Of a stretch of 29,144 nucleotides of DNA, positions 16,266 through 23,440 are shown one piece after another. Position 1 is the stretch's first letter. Every line of letters begins with the position of its first letter. Source of the DNA: Casp-Chloro-G3 sp002816715. GTDB taxonomy: Bacteria > Chloroflexota > Dehalococcoidia > Lucifugimonadales > UBA3495. The position numbers and the translations under genes were made by a program. Location: the NCBI GenBank assembly GCA_027623815.1, contig JAQBUV010000030.1:1-29144 (forward strand), in the 5' to 3' direction. Under the pieces are notes generated by a model. The model was not told the origin of the DNA. It did no database searches and worked only from the letters and a program-made list of their open reading frames with translations.

Positions 16266-16528
16266 ACAACACGAATAACTTCCAGATAAGTTCTGGTGCG
16301 ATTCTGGTATTAGCTTCTTTTGGGATTGCGTTCATCATTGGTAAGTGGTTCCCAATTTATTGGAGTGATTGGATACCTTTCATAATTTCAGCCTTCTCGT
16401 TAGGTGTCGCTTCGCTTATTAAAGGAATGGGTTTTCATTGGGGGATTGCTCTAGCTTTGCTTGCAGTTGGTTTAGTCGCCGCCGCATGCGGCTTTCTTCA
16501 AACCATGCCTGAGCTGTCAACCCAATGA
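16262..16528 (+). CDS. Small three-helix membrane protein coupled to the preceding gene
   Basis: 88 residues from a GTG overlapping the upstream TGA by four bases. Three hydrophobic segments lie at about residues 11-27, 34-52 and 58-79 (GIALALLAVGLVAAACGFL). No family is recognised. The AT-rich codon bias matches its partner. A two-component small membrane pair such as a transporter or immunity-type protein is imaginable but not shown. The antisense frame 16419-16721 is treated as a shadow. Confidence 0.5.
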   Translation: MNNTNNFQISSGAILVLASFGIAFIIGKWFPIYWSDWIPFIISAFSLGVASLIKGMGFHWGIALALLAVGLVAAACGFLQTMPELSTQ

Positions 16529-16659
16529 ATAAGAAACTAATAACCATGAAGAATATTTCAGCTAAAAAGGTAGAAGCACAATCAATCATAGCCTTCACCT
16601 CGCTGGAATTTTGAGGCAGATGCTCGAATTTTGGGGCAACTGGCAATTTTGAGGCAAGG

Positions 16660-16734
16660 CCCCCTTGATGGGAGAAGGTTGGGATGAGGGTGATACCCCT
16701 CTCCTCAGTCCTCTCCCACAAGGGGAGAGGATGC
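16660..16734. repeat. Triple-hairpin dispersed repeat, copy H (left arm eroded)
   Basis: The right hairpin cctctccc/ggggagagg and the middle gatgagggtgataccc are intact. The left hairpin has lost part of its 5' arm where it joins a run of three aattttg[ag]ggca words (about 16609-16657). It lies upstream of the enolase-superfamily gene. Confidence 0.75.
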
Positions 16735-16799
16735 CTTTCAATAAAACTGTCGTGTTTTAGGCTCCCTCAGAGTGAGGGTTTAATCAAAGGAGCAGAACC

Positions 16800-17885
16800 A
16801 TGAAAATAACCAAATGGACGACCCGGGTGTTGCAGACCCCGGCCGACAATCCTCTGGTGGTCGGCATAGACCAGCCCGGCACCAGAGAGTTTGTCACCCT
16901 GGAATTGGACACCGATGAAGGCTTGCAGGGCATCGGCGTCACCTTCTTCGGCGGCCCGCTGACCCCGGCCCTGCGCACCGCGGTGGACAACCTCTGCGAA
17001 TTGATAGTCGGCGAAGACCCGCTGCAAGTGGAGGCGATATCCGACAAGCTGCGTCTGGCCGCGGGCAGCGCTGGCCCGGAGGGCATCTTCACCCTGGCGA
17101 TATCGGCCATCGACATCGCTTTGTGGGACATCAAGGGCAAGGCCCTTAATCAGTCGGTGTGCTCCCTGCTGGGCGGCCACCGCGACCGGGTGAACACCTA
17201 CGCCAGCGGCGCGCTGATGCGTCCCATGAACCTGGAATATCTGGCCGAGGCTGGCCCCCGGCTGGTGGAGATGGGCTTCCGGCAGATGAAGACGCAGATG
17301 GGCGCCGAGCCGACTGCCCAGCGCGAGGTGGCCCGCATCCGCACTTTGCGTGACGCCATTGGCCCGGATATTGACCTGATGTGCGATATCAACCAGCTCT
17401 GGAACGTTAACCAGGCCATCGATATTGGCCAGCGGGTCGAGGAGTACCACCTGTTCTGGCTGGAGGACGTGGTGGCCCGCGACGACTATCAGGGTCTGGC
17501 CCGGGTGGCCGACTCGCTGACCACGCCCATCGCCGCTGGGGAGTACGTCTACGGCATCCGGCCATTTCGGCACATGCTGGAGCACCGTTCGGTGGACATC
17601 GTGATGATCGACCTGTTGCGGGTGGGCGGCATCACCCAGTTCCGCAAGGTGGCGGGCATGGCCGAGGCCTTCAACCTGCCGGTGGTCAGCCACCTGGTGC
17701 CGGAGATTCAGGTGCACAACATCGCCGCCATTCCCAACGGTCTGACGGTGGAGTACATGCCCTGGACGTTGCGGCTCTACGAGGAGACTCCCGCCATCGA
17801 AAACGGCCAGATGGTGGTGCCCGACAAACCGGGTCTGGGGTTGAAGTTTAGCCAGGACACCATCAAGCAGTACCAGGTGAGTTAA
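16800..17885 (+). CDS. Enolase-superfamily enzyme (mandelate racemase / muconate lactonizing type)
   Basis: 361 residues. The N-terminal capping domain is followed by the barrel (TLAISAIDIALWDIKGKALNQSV starts near residue 100). The three metal ligands are Asp196 (CDINQLW), Glu222 (WLEDVV) and Glu248 (AAGEYV). The His/Asp dyad typical of MR and dehydratase members is Asp271 and His298 (VVSHL). The lysine strand reads MKTQMG: Lys164 is present but the second position of the K-x-K motif is Gln166, so proton abstraction may depend mainly on the His/Asp dyad. The substrate is probably a carboxylate or sugar acid, unassigned. AAAGGAG lies 7 bases before the ATG. Large paralogous sets of this superfamily are known from SAR202 genomes. 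It is the first gene of a plus-strand run with the rhodanese. Confidence 0.88.
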   Translation: MKITKWTTRVLQTPADNPLVVGIDQPGTREFVTLELDTDEGLQGIGVTFFGGPLTPALRTAVDNLCELIVGEDPLQVEAISDKLRLAAGSAGPEGIFTLAISAIDIALWDIKGKALNQSVCSLLGGHRDRVNTYASGALMRPMNLEYLAEAGPRLVEMGFRQMKTQMGAEPTAQREVARIRTLRDAIGPDIDLMCDINQLWNVNQAIDIGQRVEEYHLFWLEDVVARDDYQGLARVADSLTTPIAAGEYVYGIRPFRHMLEHRSVDIVMIDLLRVGGITQFRKVAGMAEAFNLPVVSHLVPEIQVHNIAAIPNGLTVEYMPWTLRLYEETPAIENGQMVVPDKPGLGLKFSQDTIKQYQVS

Positions 17886-17888
17886 CTC

Positions 17889-17957
17889 CGCTCATCCTGA
17901 GTCTGTCGAAGGACGGTAGCTGTACCGTTCATGGTGAGCTTGTCGAAACATGAGCGG
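17889..17957. repeat. Two ttcgacaagctcagg-type dispersed repeats
   Basis: cgctcatcctgagtctgtcg (from 17889) and a second variant containing ggtgagcttgtcgaaacatg (from 17933) follow the enolase-superfamily stop, in the same orientation. Confidence 0.75.
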
Positions 17958-17965
17958 AGAAAGTG

Positions 17966-18044
17966 CTCCCTCCCACCAGGGGAGGGGGCTAGAGGGAGGG
18001 GGCAGTCACCCTCACCCCAACCCTCTCCCATCGAGGGAGAGGGA
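17966..18044. repeat. Triple-hairpin dispersed repeat, copy I
   Basis: ctccctccc/ggggaggg-type and ccctctccc/gggagaggg hairpins flank ggcagtcaccctcacccc. It ends about 13 bases before the ribosome site of the rhodanese gene. Confidence 0.75.
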
Positions 18045-18066
18045 GCGCAACCTTACAGGAGGAGCT

Positions 18067-18897
18067 ATGACAACGGGAAACGGCTACTCTCATCCAGAGT
18101 TTCTGGTGGACGCCCAGTGGGTGGAAGCCCACAAAGATGATCCCAACGTGGTGGTCGTGGATACCGATGTAGAAGCGGCCTATCTGCGAGGACACATCGC
18201 CGGTGCGGTGATGGTGCCCGACAACTACGAGAAAGACCCGGACAGCGGGCGGTTGTATATCTTGCCGCCGGACAAGTTCGCGGTTATGTGCCAGAACCTG
18301 GGCATTGGCGACGACACCCTGGTCATCGCCTACGACAACAACCAGAGCCTCTACTCCGCCCGTCTCTGGTGGGCGCTGAACTACTACGGCCACGCCAACG
18401 TCAAAATCCTGGACGGCGGCTGGCGTCGCTGGGTGCAGGAAGGCCGCGCCATTAGCTTTGAGCGTCCCAAGGCACCGGCCAGCGTCAAATTCACCCCCAG
18501 GGTCAATGACTCGATCATGGTCAAGGTGGACGAGCTAAAGGCAGCGTGCAGTCTTTCCGACACCGTGGTCTGGGACGTGCGCAGCAACGGCGAGTACGAC
18601 GGCAGCAATAGTCGGGGCAACAAACGGGTGGGCCATGTCCCCGGCGCAGTGCACCTGGAGTGGTTCAACCTGATGGACCGGGACACTCACCGTTTCAAGC
18701 CTGCTGACCAAGTCCGGCGCATGCTGGCCGAGCAGGGCATTACTCCCGACAAGGCGGTCTTCGCTTATTGACAGGGCGGCATCCGTGCGGCGCACGGAAC
18801 GTTTCTGCTGAAGCTGCTGGGCTACGACCGGGCCAAGAACTACGATGGTTCAATGGGCGAGTGGGCCAACCGCGAGGACACGCCGCTGGAGGTTTAG
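18067..18897 (+). CDS. Two-domain rhodanese (sulfurtransferase) with TGA at the catalytic Cys position; probable selenoprotein
   Basis: Reading through one TGA (18769-18771) gives 276 residues, normal for a tandem-domain thiosulfate/3-mercaptopyruvate sulfurtransferase (about 280). The N-terminal domain (residues 1-140) contains VVVVDTDVEAAYLRGHIAGAV and LDGGWRRW. The C-terminal domain contains WDVRSNGEYDG and GHVPGAVHLEW, then VFAY-(TGA)-QGGIRAAH. In family members the TGA position is the catalytic Cys that opens the C-x-x-G-[IV]-R active loop (residue 235 here, 230-247 in known rhodaneses). The frame continues with family-like sequence (LLKLLGYDRAKNYDGSMGEW) to a TAG at 18895-18897. A 7-bp hairpin lies 11 bases after the TGA. 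The ATG has AGGAGGAG upstream. Alternatives are a nonsense mutation or sequencing error. No selenocysteine machinery is in the window. Confidence 0.75.
18782..18798 (+). promoter_or_regulatory. SECIS-like hairpin downstream of the in-frame TGA
   Basis: tccgtgc (18782-18788) pairs perfectly with gcacgga (18792-18798) around a ggc loop. The loop starts 17 bases after the TGA. Bacterial SECIS elements are expected as a stem-loop roughly 16-37 bases after the UGA with a G in the first loop positions. This hairpin meets both conditions, though the loop is minimal and no bulged U is evident. Confidence 0.5.
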
Positions 18898-18953
18898 GGT
18901 ATCAGCACAAAGTAGCTAAACCGGGTGACGAAGTAAGCTTGAAGGGGGCCGCC

Positions 18954-19226
18954 ATGTACGCGAGAGTAAACTATCGTCAGATTGATGCCGACAAGATGAA
19001 CGAGTCTCTCCGCATATTTCGGGATTCGACGATGCCAGAAATGAAAACCCGTAAAGGCTTCGCCGGTGGTCTGGTGTTAACCGATCTAATATCCCACAAG
19101 CTCATCGCAATGATCCTGTGGGATATTGGGCACGACATGTCGGCCCCGGTACATCCCGGTTACGTAAATGCCATTGCTGTGGAGCCGCCGGTCCGGGAAG
19201 AGTACGAGGTCAGCGTTGAGGTGTAG
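18954..19226 (+). CDS. Small ABM-like (dimeric alpha/beta barrel) protein
   Basis: 90 residues from the ATG at 18954, with AAGGGGG 5 bases upstream. The frame is open to 18768, but that part overlaps the rhodanese and has no protein-like character. The pattern (MYARVNYRQID, a helix with MNESLRIFRDSTMPEMKTRKGFAGGLVLTD, then ISHKLIAMILWD) matches the ferredoxin-like fold of antibiotic-biosynthesis-monooxygenase-type domains. Many of these are small, cofactor-free oxygenases or stress proteins, and the function here is open. It lies 56 bases after the rhodanese TAG and is probably co-transcribed. Confidence 0.6.
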   Translation: MYARVNYRQIDADKMNESLRIFRDSTMPEMKTRKGFAGGLVLTDLISHKLIAMILWDIGHDMSAPVHPGYVNAIAVEPPVREEYEVSVEV

Positions 19227-19246
19227 CTACGTCCTGGTGTAGGCGT

Positions 19247-19321
19247 CCTCTCCCCTTGTGGGAGAGGATTGAGGTGAGGGGATTCACCCTCATCCCAGCC
19301 TTCTCCCATCAAGGGAGAAGG
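19247..19321. repeat. Triple-hairpin dispersed repeat, copy J
   Basis: cctctcccc/gggagagg (19247-19267) and cttctccc/gggagaag flank ggggattcaccctcatccc. It sits in the convergent gap between the ABM-like and MOSC genes, where it could end both transcripts. Confidence 0.85.
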
Positions 19322-19334
19322 CGTATTGGTTGCT

Positions 19335-19367
19335 CTCTCAACGACTGCCGAGCAATGGTCTGCCGCT
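19335..19367 (-). pseudogene. Fragment matching the 3' end of the acyl-CoA dehydrogenase gene
   Basis: 29 of 33 bases, including the last 22 without a mismatch, match 19991-20023, which encodes the end of the neighbouring acyl-CoA dehydrogenase. On the minus strand it would encode RQTIARQSLRE, versus RQTIARQLLRE in the intact gene. It abuts the MOSC stop codon exactly. Confidence 0.6.
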
Positions 19368-19924
19368 TAAAGCTTCTTGACCGTATCCCCGGGCTTGATC
19401 GCGCCGGGTTGAACCACCTTGGCGTTGATGCCCCGCAGTTTAATCTCTTTCGCCAGCGGAGTGCTGACAAACTTCAGCGCATCCACCCCAAAGCGTTCCG
19501 AAAACTTCTTACATCCAGTGTGAGGCTGGTCGGTCACCTGGATGATGGCGCCACCAATGGATAACTGAGTGCCCGGCGGCAAATTCTCTTCGCTCAAGTC
19601 CAAGTCGACAAATAGCTGGTCTCCGGCCAGTTGCCAGCGTTCCTTCTTCTGCGCCACCAGGGCAATCACGCGGGAATTCATCACGTTAAGCTGCATATCC
19701 GGGTGGGCCAGGCCATCGGCGGAACGAGAACTGGGCCGGGCCTTCCAGGAGTCGCCCGACAAACCGTCGGACAGGCTAAGTTCCCCTGCGTCCAGGACCT
19801 CCCGTTCTCCCACTTCCGGCCTGCGTACAATCAGTTCCAGCACGCCGCTATCCTGGGGAGACTGCCGAATCTGGTCTAAGCCTGCCTCCAACTCGGTCAT
19901 GGTCTGATGCATTATCTGTTCCAT
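19367..19924 (-). CDS. MOSC-domain protein
   Basis: 185 residues from the ATG at 19922-19924, chosen because GGGAGGA lies 7 bases upstream; the frame extends 13 residues further. The MOSC fold (beta-rich, residues 27-180) carries the conserved Cys138 in QPHTGCKKFSERFG, the sulfur-carrying or substrate-binding Cys of molybdenum cofactor sulfurase C-terminal domains. The family binds molybdopterin or transfers sulfur or oxygen via molybdenum. A sulfurtransferase (18067) and molybdenum-hydroxylase-type subunits (25451) in the same window make a sulfur/molybdenum link plausible but unproven. Confidence 0.85.
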   Translation of the reverse strand: MEQIMHQTMTELEAGLDQIRQSPQDSGVLELIVRRPEVGEREVLDAGELSLSDGLSGDSWKARPSSRSADGLAHPDMQLNVMNSRVIALVAQKKERWQLAGDQLFVDLDLSEENLPPGTQLSIGGAIIQVTDQPHTGCKKFSERFGVDALKFVSTPLAKEIKLRGINAKVVQPGAIKPGDTVKKL

Positions 19925-19985
19925 TACTATCCTCCCTTCTGGATGCTGCCCTCTGGCTACCACGATGATTCGGGTTCAGGTAACT

Positions 19986-21122
19986 TTACTCCCTCAACAG
20001 TTGCCGAGCAATGGTCTGCCGCTGTATCTCCGATGTGCCTTCGTAGATGGTCAGCGCGCGCACTTCCCGGTAAAGCTGCTCCACCCGGCTGCCTTTTTCC
20101 AGTCCGGCCCCGCCGTGAATCTGCACCGCCTCGTTGATGATGCGCGACGCCGCTTCCGTCGCGAACAGCTTGGCGTAGGATGCTTCCTTGATGACGTTCT
20201 CCTGTCCCGAATCCTTCAGCCACGCCGCCTTGTAGCACAGCAACCGCGCCGCCTCCAGCGACACCGCCATGTCGGCCAGCTTGAACTGGGTGGACTGGTA
20301 CTCGCTGAGGGCTTGCCCGGACATGGTGCGCTCTTTGGCGAAGCTGATGGTCGCGTCGTAGGCGGCCTGAGCCATTCCAATCGCAGCGGCGGCCACTGTG
20401 GTGCGGAAGGTGTTCAGCGTCCCTAGAGCCAGCCGGATGCCCTGCCCCGGTTCGCCGATGATGCTGGTGTAGGGGATGCGGCAGTCGGTGAACACCGGCT
20501 CGCCGATGGGATGGGGCGCCATCAAGTCCATGCGCTTGGAGTCGTCAAAGCCGGGGGTGCCCTGCTCCACGATGAAGGCCGAGATGCCCCGGCTGCCCGC
20601 GTCCGGGTCGGTCTTGGCAAAGACGGTGTAGGTGGTGGCGTCGCCCGCCTGGCTGATGAATTTCTTCGAGCCGTTCAGCACCCACTCATCGCCCTCCCGG
20701 ATGGCGGCGGTCTTCATGCTGACCACATCGGAACCGGCGTGGGGTTCGGTGAGGGCGAAGGCGGCGATGGCCTGGCCGCTGGCGATGGGCGGTAGGTACT
20801 TCTGCTTCTGCTCCTCGGTGCCGCCCAGGGTGATGGGAAAGCTGCCCAGACCCTGCATAATGAAGTTGGTGTCGGCCTGACCGCAGACCTGGGCCAGCTC
20901 CTCGCGGATGATGCACAGGTCAATGACCCGTATGCCCACGCCGCCGTACTCTTCGGGCACGGTGTAGCGCAACAGACCCGCTTCGGCCAGGATACGCATC
21001 AGTTCCGGCGACACCTGGTTGGTCTCGTCCACCGCAGCGGCCATGGGCGCAATCTGCTCTTGGGCCAGCGTCCGCACCCGCTGCTGTAGCTCTTGCTGTT
21101 CCGGGGTGAAGGTGAAGTTCAT
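19986..21122 (-). CDS. Acyl-CoA dehydrogenase
   Basis: 378 residues, standard for the family. The FAD/substrate signature AFALTEPHAGSD (near residue 120) and the catalytic glutamate in IYEGTSEIQR (Glu361) are present. The final QTIARQLL is typical. It introduces a double bond at the alpha-beta position of an acyl-CoA with electrons passing to ETF. The acyl substrate is not predictable. AGGAG lies 7 bases before the ATG. It is one of a minus-strand series with SDR and MOSC genes. Its 3' 33 bases are duplicated at 19335-19367. Confidence 0.94.
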   Translation of the reverse strand: MNFTFTPEQQELQQRVRTLAQEQIAPMAAAVDETNQVSPELMRILAEAGLLRYTVPEEYGGVGIRVIDLCIIREELAQVCGQADTNFIMQGLGSFPITLGGTEEQKQKYLPPIASGQAIAAFALTEPHAGSDVVSMKTAAIREGDEWVLNGSKKFISQAGDATTYTVFAKTDPDAGSRGISAFIVEQGTPGFDDSKRMDLMAPHPIGEPVFTDCRIPYTSIIGEPGQGIRLALGTLNTFRTTVAAAAIGMAQAAYDATISFAKERTMSGQALSEYQSTQFKLADMAVSLEAARLLCYKAAWLKDSGQENVIKEASYAKLFATEAASRIINEAVQIHGGAGLEKGSRVEQLYREVRALTIYEGTSEIQRQTIARQLLRE

Positions 21123-21213
21123 GGGTTTCTCCTGTCGTTGTCCTTTTGCCAGCAGGGAGAATTCTCATGGATGCGTACGTTGATTCCCTGGGGAAAATGC
21201 CATCAGCCGAGTC

Positions 21214-21617
21214 GCTCATCCTGAGCTTGTCGAAGGATACGCGTCAACCTTCCTCCATAATGAGCTAGGCCCTCCCTCTCATGGGTGAGCTTGTCGAACC
21301 ACGAGCATTCCGTGACAAATCCTGCAAGCGTTCCCAGTTTTGTTCAATCAAGGCGAGTTTCTTGGCTCTAGACCAACCCTTAATCTGCCTCTCCCGCTCA
21401 AAGGCATCTTGTCTTGTGGAGAATTGATCGCTGAAAACCAACTGGACTGGTCGGCGAGTGAAAGTGTAGCCTTTTATAGCACCGTTCTGATGGCCAACTA
21501 GTCTTGCTTCCAAATTGTCGGTGTGGCCAGTGTAATACGAACCGTCAACACATTGTAGGATGTAAACGTAAAAGGCCATTTGCTTCTCAGCATCCTTCGA
21601 CAAGCTCAGGATGAGCG
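21214..21617. mobile_element. 404-bp unit: GIY-YIG gene between 26-bp perfect inverted repeats
   Basis: The 26 bases at 21214-21239 (cgctcatcctgagcttgtcg plus aaggat) are the exact reverse complement of 21592-21617. A third, variant copy (gtgagcttgtcgaaccacg, from 21285) encodes the C-terminal residues of the nuclease. The same repeat family occurs at six or more other sites in the window without a nuclease. Confidence 0.6.
21265..21579 (-). CDS. GIY-YIG nuclease-domain protein
   Basis: 104 residues from MAFYVYILQC. The motif Y-V-Y-I-L...GSYYTGHT is the GIY-YIG core, followed by Arg26 (LEARL), His30 and the catalytic-region Glu in FERERQIKGWSRAKK. It is a single compact nuclease domain like UvrC-N or YhbQ-type proteins, with no DNA-binding extension. 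Starting 8 residues earlier would add SKDAEKQ, which is encoded by the flanking repeat. The last residues, ARGSTSSPMRG, are likewise encoded by a repeat copy. No strong ribosome site is visible. The close fit between gene and repeats suggests it acts on, or spread with, them. Confidence 0.88.
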   Translation of the reverse strand: MAFYVYILQCVDGSYYTGHTDNLEARLVGHQNGAIKGYTFTRRPVQLVFSDQFSTRQDAFERERQIKGWSRAKKLALIEQNWERLQDLSRNARGSTSSPMRGRA

Positions 21618-22103
21618 GTAACGCTGGGAAAATTCCTTTCTCAATGCTCGTTTCATATGGTCACATTCACGTCTGGCTCTTTGAATAGCCGTTTCTTTTT
21701 CCGCTTCCACCTCATGGCTCAACTCGAGATAACTTCTCCAAGCATCCTCTTCTGCACCTGCAAGTGCTGGTATTCCGCCTAATTGAGCAGACCAACTCCG
21801 ATTGTCTAGAGGCATTGGGCCACGAGTAGCCAGCGCCTGCTCCACTAGAAACTTAGCTATCCTGTACTTCTCCTCAACGGGTGTGACCTCGTTAGCAATG
21901 TATGAAGCGAGCCTATGCGCGAATTTCTGAGTGTACTCCAGTTTTGCGCGTTCCCACGCGCTCTTCCACCTAGCTTCTATCGCACGGTAACTTTCTTTGT
22001 ATTTTCGATTTGCAGGTGCACAAATCTTGTCGTTGTCAACAGGCGTTGTCAAAATTCGCTTACCCGTCTTGTTGAATTGAGTTGGCACTACTATTTTGGC
22101 CAT
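21606..22103 (-). CDS. Hypothetical protein, 3' end formed by a dispersed repeat
   Basis: 165 residues from MAKIVVPTQF (GGAGAAGAG just upstream); five further codons are open. No known family is recognised. It is highly charged and mostly helical: YRAIEARWKSAWERAKLEYTQKFAHR and, near the end, EVEAEKETAIQRARRECDHMKRALRKEF suggest coiled-coil helices. There is no signal peptide or membrane segment. Base composition is more AT-rich than neighbouring metabolic genes. The final residues RSS and the stop codon come from the inverted repeat at 21592-21617, so the original C-terminus may have been lost. Confidence 0.6.
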   Translation of the reverse strand: MAKIVVPTQFNKTGKRILTTPVDNDKICAPANRKYKESYRAIEARWKSAWERAKLEYTQKFAHRLASYIANEVTPVEEKYRIAKFLVEQALATRGPMPLDNRSWSAQLGGIPALAGAEEDAWRSYLELSHEVEAEKETAIQRARRECDHMKRALRKEFSQRYRSS

Positions 22104-22173
22104 TGCTCTTCTCCGCATTCGTAATATTTAGGAGAATCAAAAATCTTGGGTGTCATGTAAAAATGAGCTTTCC

Positions 22174-22962
22174 CTACAACCCCAGCCTTCTTACAATCTC
22201 CTCAGCGTGTACCACCGCCCCGGTCAGGCCGTGAGCGTCCTGCTTGGCCAGATGCACCGTCGCCTTCACCATGTCCTCCGGCGTGGCCCAGGTGGAGTAG
22301 TCGGCGTCGGGACGCTGGGCCTGGAAACCCTCGGTCAGCACTGGACGCAGCGGCTTCAGCACGTTCACCGCAATGTTGTGCCGCCCCAGTTCGGCGGACA
22401 GCCCCCAGCTAAACCGCTCCAGCCCGGCCTTAGCGGTGCCGTAGGCTAGACCGATCAGGCCGATGCCTTGGTCGTGTTCCTGTCCCAGGGTGGAGGAGAA
22501 GATGTTGGTGGCGGCGTGGGACGAGATGTTGATGATGCTGCCCCCGCCCTGCTCAATCATGGCTGGCGCGACGGCCTGGCAGCAGATGAAGGGAGCGCGC
22601 AGGTCAATGTCCAGCACCAGTTCCCACTCTTTGAGCGATGACTCCAGAAAGGGGGTGTAGTTGCCTACTCCGGCGTTGTTCACCAGCACGTCAACGCGGC
22701 CCAGGGTGTCCAGCGTCTGCCGTACCAGGTTCTGGATGCTTTCTTCTTCCCGCACGTTGCAGCGCACGGCCAAGGCTTTGCCGCCCAACGCCTGAATCTC
22801 GGCGACGGTGGCGTGGATGGTGCCCGGCGCGTTGGGTCGCTCGGTCTCCGACCGGGCGGCGACCACCACGGCGGCGCCCGCGCGCGCCAGACCCAGGGCG
22901 ATGGCCTTGCCAATGCCCCGGCTGGAGCCGGTGACGATGGCTACTTTACCGCTTAAAGACAT
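22174..22962 (-). CDS. Short-chain dehydrogenase/reductase
   Basis: 262 residues, classical SDR. The cofactor motif TGSSRGIG (11-18), NNAG (95-98), Ser in IINISSHAA (147-148) and the catalytic Tyr174/Lys178 (YGTAK) are all present. Arg after the glycine motif (VVVAARSE) favours NADP(H). A 12-residue insert between the Ser and Tyr motifs (FSSTLGQEHDQG) is longer than usual. The substrate is unknown. It is the gene downstream of the GYD protein on the minus strand, with 124 bases containing a dispersed repeat between them. Confidence 0.92.
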   Translation of the reverse strand: MSLSGKVAIVTGSSRGIGKAIALGLARAGAAVVVAARSETERPNAPGTIHATVAEIQALGGKALAVRCNVREEESIQNLVRQTLDTLGRVDVLVNNAGVGNYTPFLESSLKEWELVLDIDLRAPFICCQAVAPAMIEQGGGSIINISSHAATNIFSSTLGQEHDQGIGLIGLAYGTAKAGLERFSWGLSAELGRHNIAVNVLKPLRPVLTEGFQAQRPDADYSTWATPEDMVKATVHLAKQDAHGLTGAVVHAEEIVRRLGL

Positions 22963-22999
22963 GCTGCTATCTCAAAAATCGGATGCTGCCGACTTTATA

Positions 23000-23022
23000 G
23001 TTCGACAGGCTCACCATGAGCG
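23000..23022. repeat. ttcgacaagctcagg-type dispersed repeat
   Basis: gttcgacaggctcaccatga, upstream of the SDR gene. Same family as 21592-21617 with the caggctcacca variant. Confidence 0.7.
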
Positions 23023-23086
23023 TGCCAAATCCGCTCGTCGCAAGTTTATCGAAGTGGCTCTGGACAGGCCTGCCGTAGGACACAAC

Positions 23087-23440
23087 CTAACCAGGCATAT
23101 CCAGGGCCAGATGCGGATTGTGTTCCCGAATGTGAGCGGCTTTATCCTCGGCCCGCATGAAGGTGGTAAAGTCTTCCATGCGCATGGCGGGCATGGTGAT
23201 GGTCTCCACGGTGCCCCGTGAACCCATCTCCATAGCAATGAAACTGGCGCTCCAGTTGTCCGGGGCCAGAATGATGGTGGCGAAGTCGTAGGGGCCCAGC
23301 AGGAACCATTGTTGCAGTACTTTAACGCCCTGCACCATGCGTTCCACTTCCCGGTTCACTTCCTCGACTCTCTCCGGATGGTCTCGCACGGTCTTGCGAC
23401 CCCGTTCGGTCAGCTTGGTCAGCATCAAATAGTGGGGCAT
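23087..23440 (-). CDS. GYD-domain protein
   Basis: 117 residues. The segment FLLGPYDFATIILAPDNW matches the GYD-domain signature (LGxYDxVxIxEAPD), and the N-terminus MPHYLMLTKLTERGRKTVRDHP fits the first strand and helix. The family is a small ferredoxin-like fold of unknown function, common near oxidoreductases in Chloroflexota and related groups. AAGGAG lies 4 bases before the ATG at 23438-23440. It probably heads a unit with the SDR. Confidence 0.85.
   Translation of the reverse strand: MPHYLMLTKLTERGRKTVRDHPERVEEVNREVERMVQGVKVLQQWFLLGPYDFATIILAPDNWSASFIAMEMGSRGTVETITMPAMRMEDFTTFMRAEDKAAHIREHNPHLALDMPG

Noticed and set aside
16419..16721. 100-codon minus-strand frame with a hydrophobic stretch
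   Set aside because: It starts in a dispersed repeat and runs antisense to a coupled small membrane gene. The hydrophobicity mirrors the sense protein.
16767..17717. 316-codon minus-strand open frame opposite the enolase-superfamily gene
   Set aside because: His/Gln/Val-rich shadow translation with no motif. The plus-strand gene has all catalytic residues.
18768..18953. 62-codon extension of the ABM-like protein back into the rhodanese
   Set aside because: It overlaps the continued rhodanese frame, and a good ribosome site precedes the ATG at 18954.
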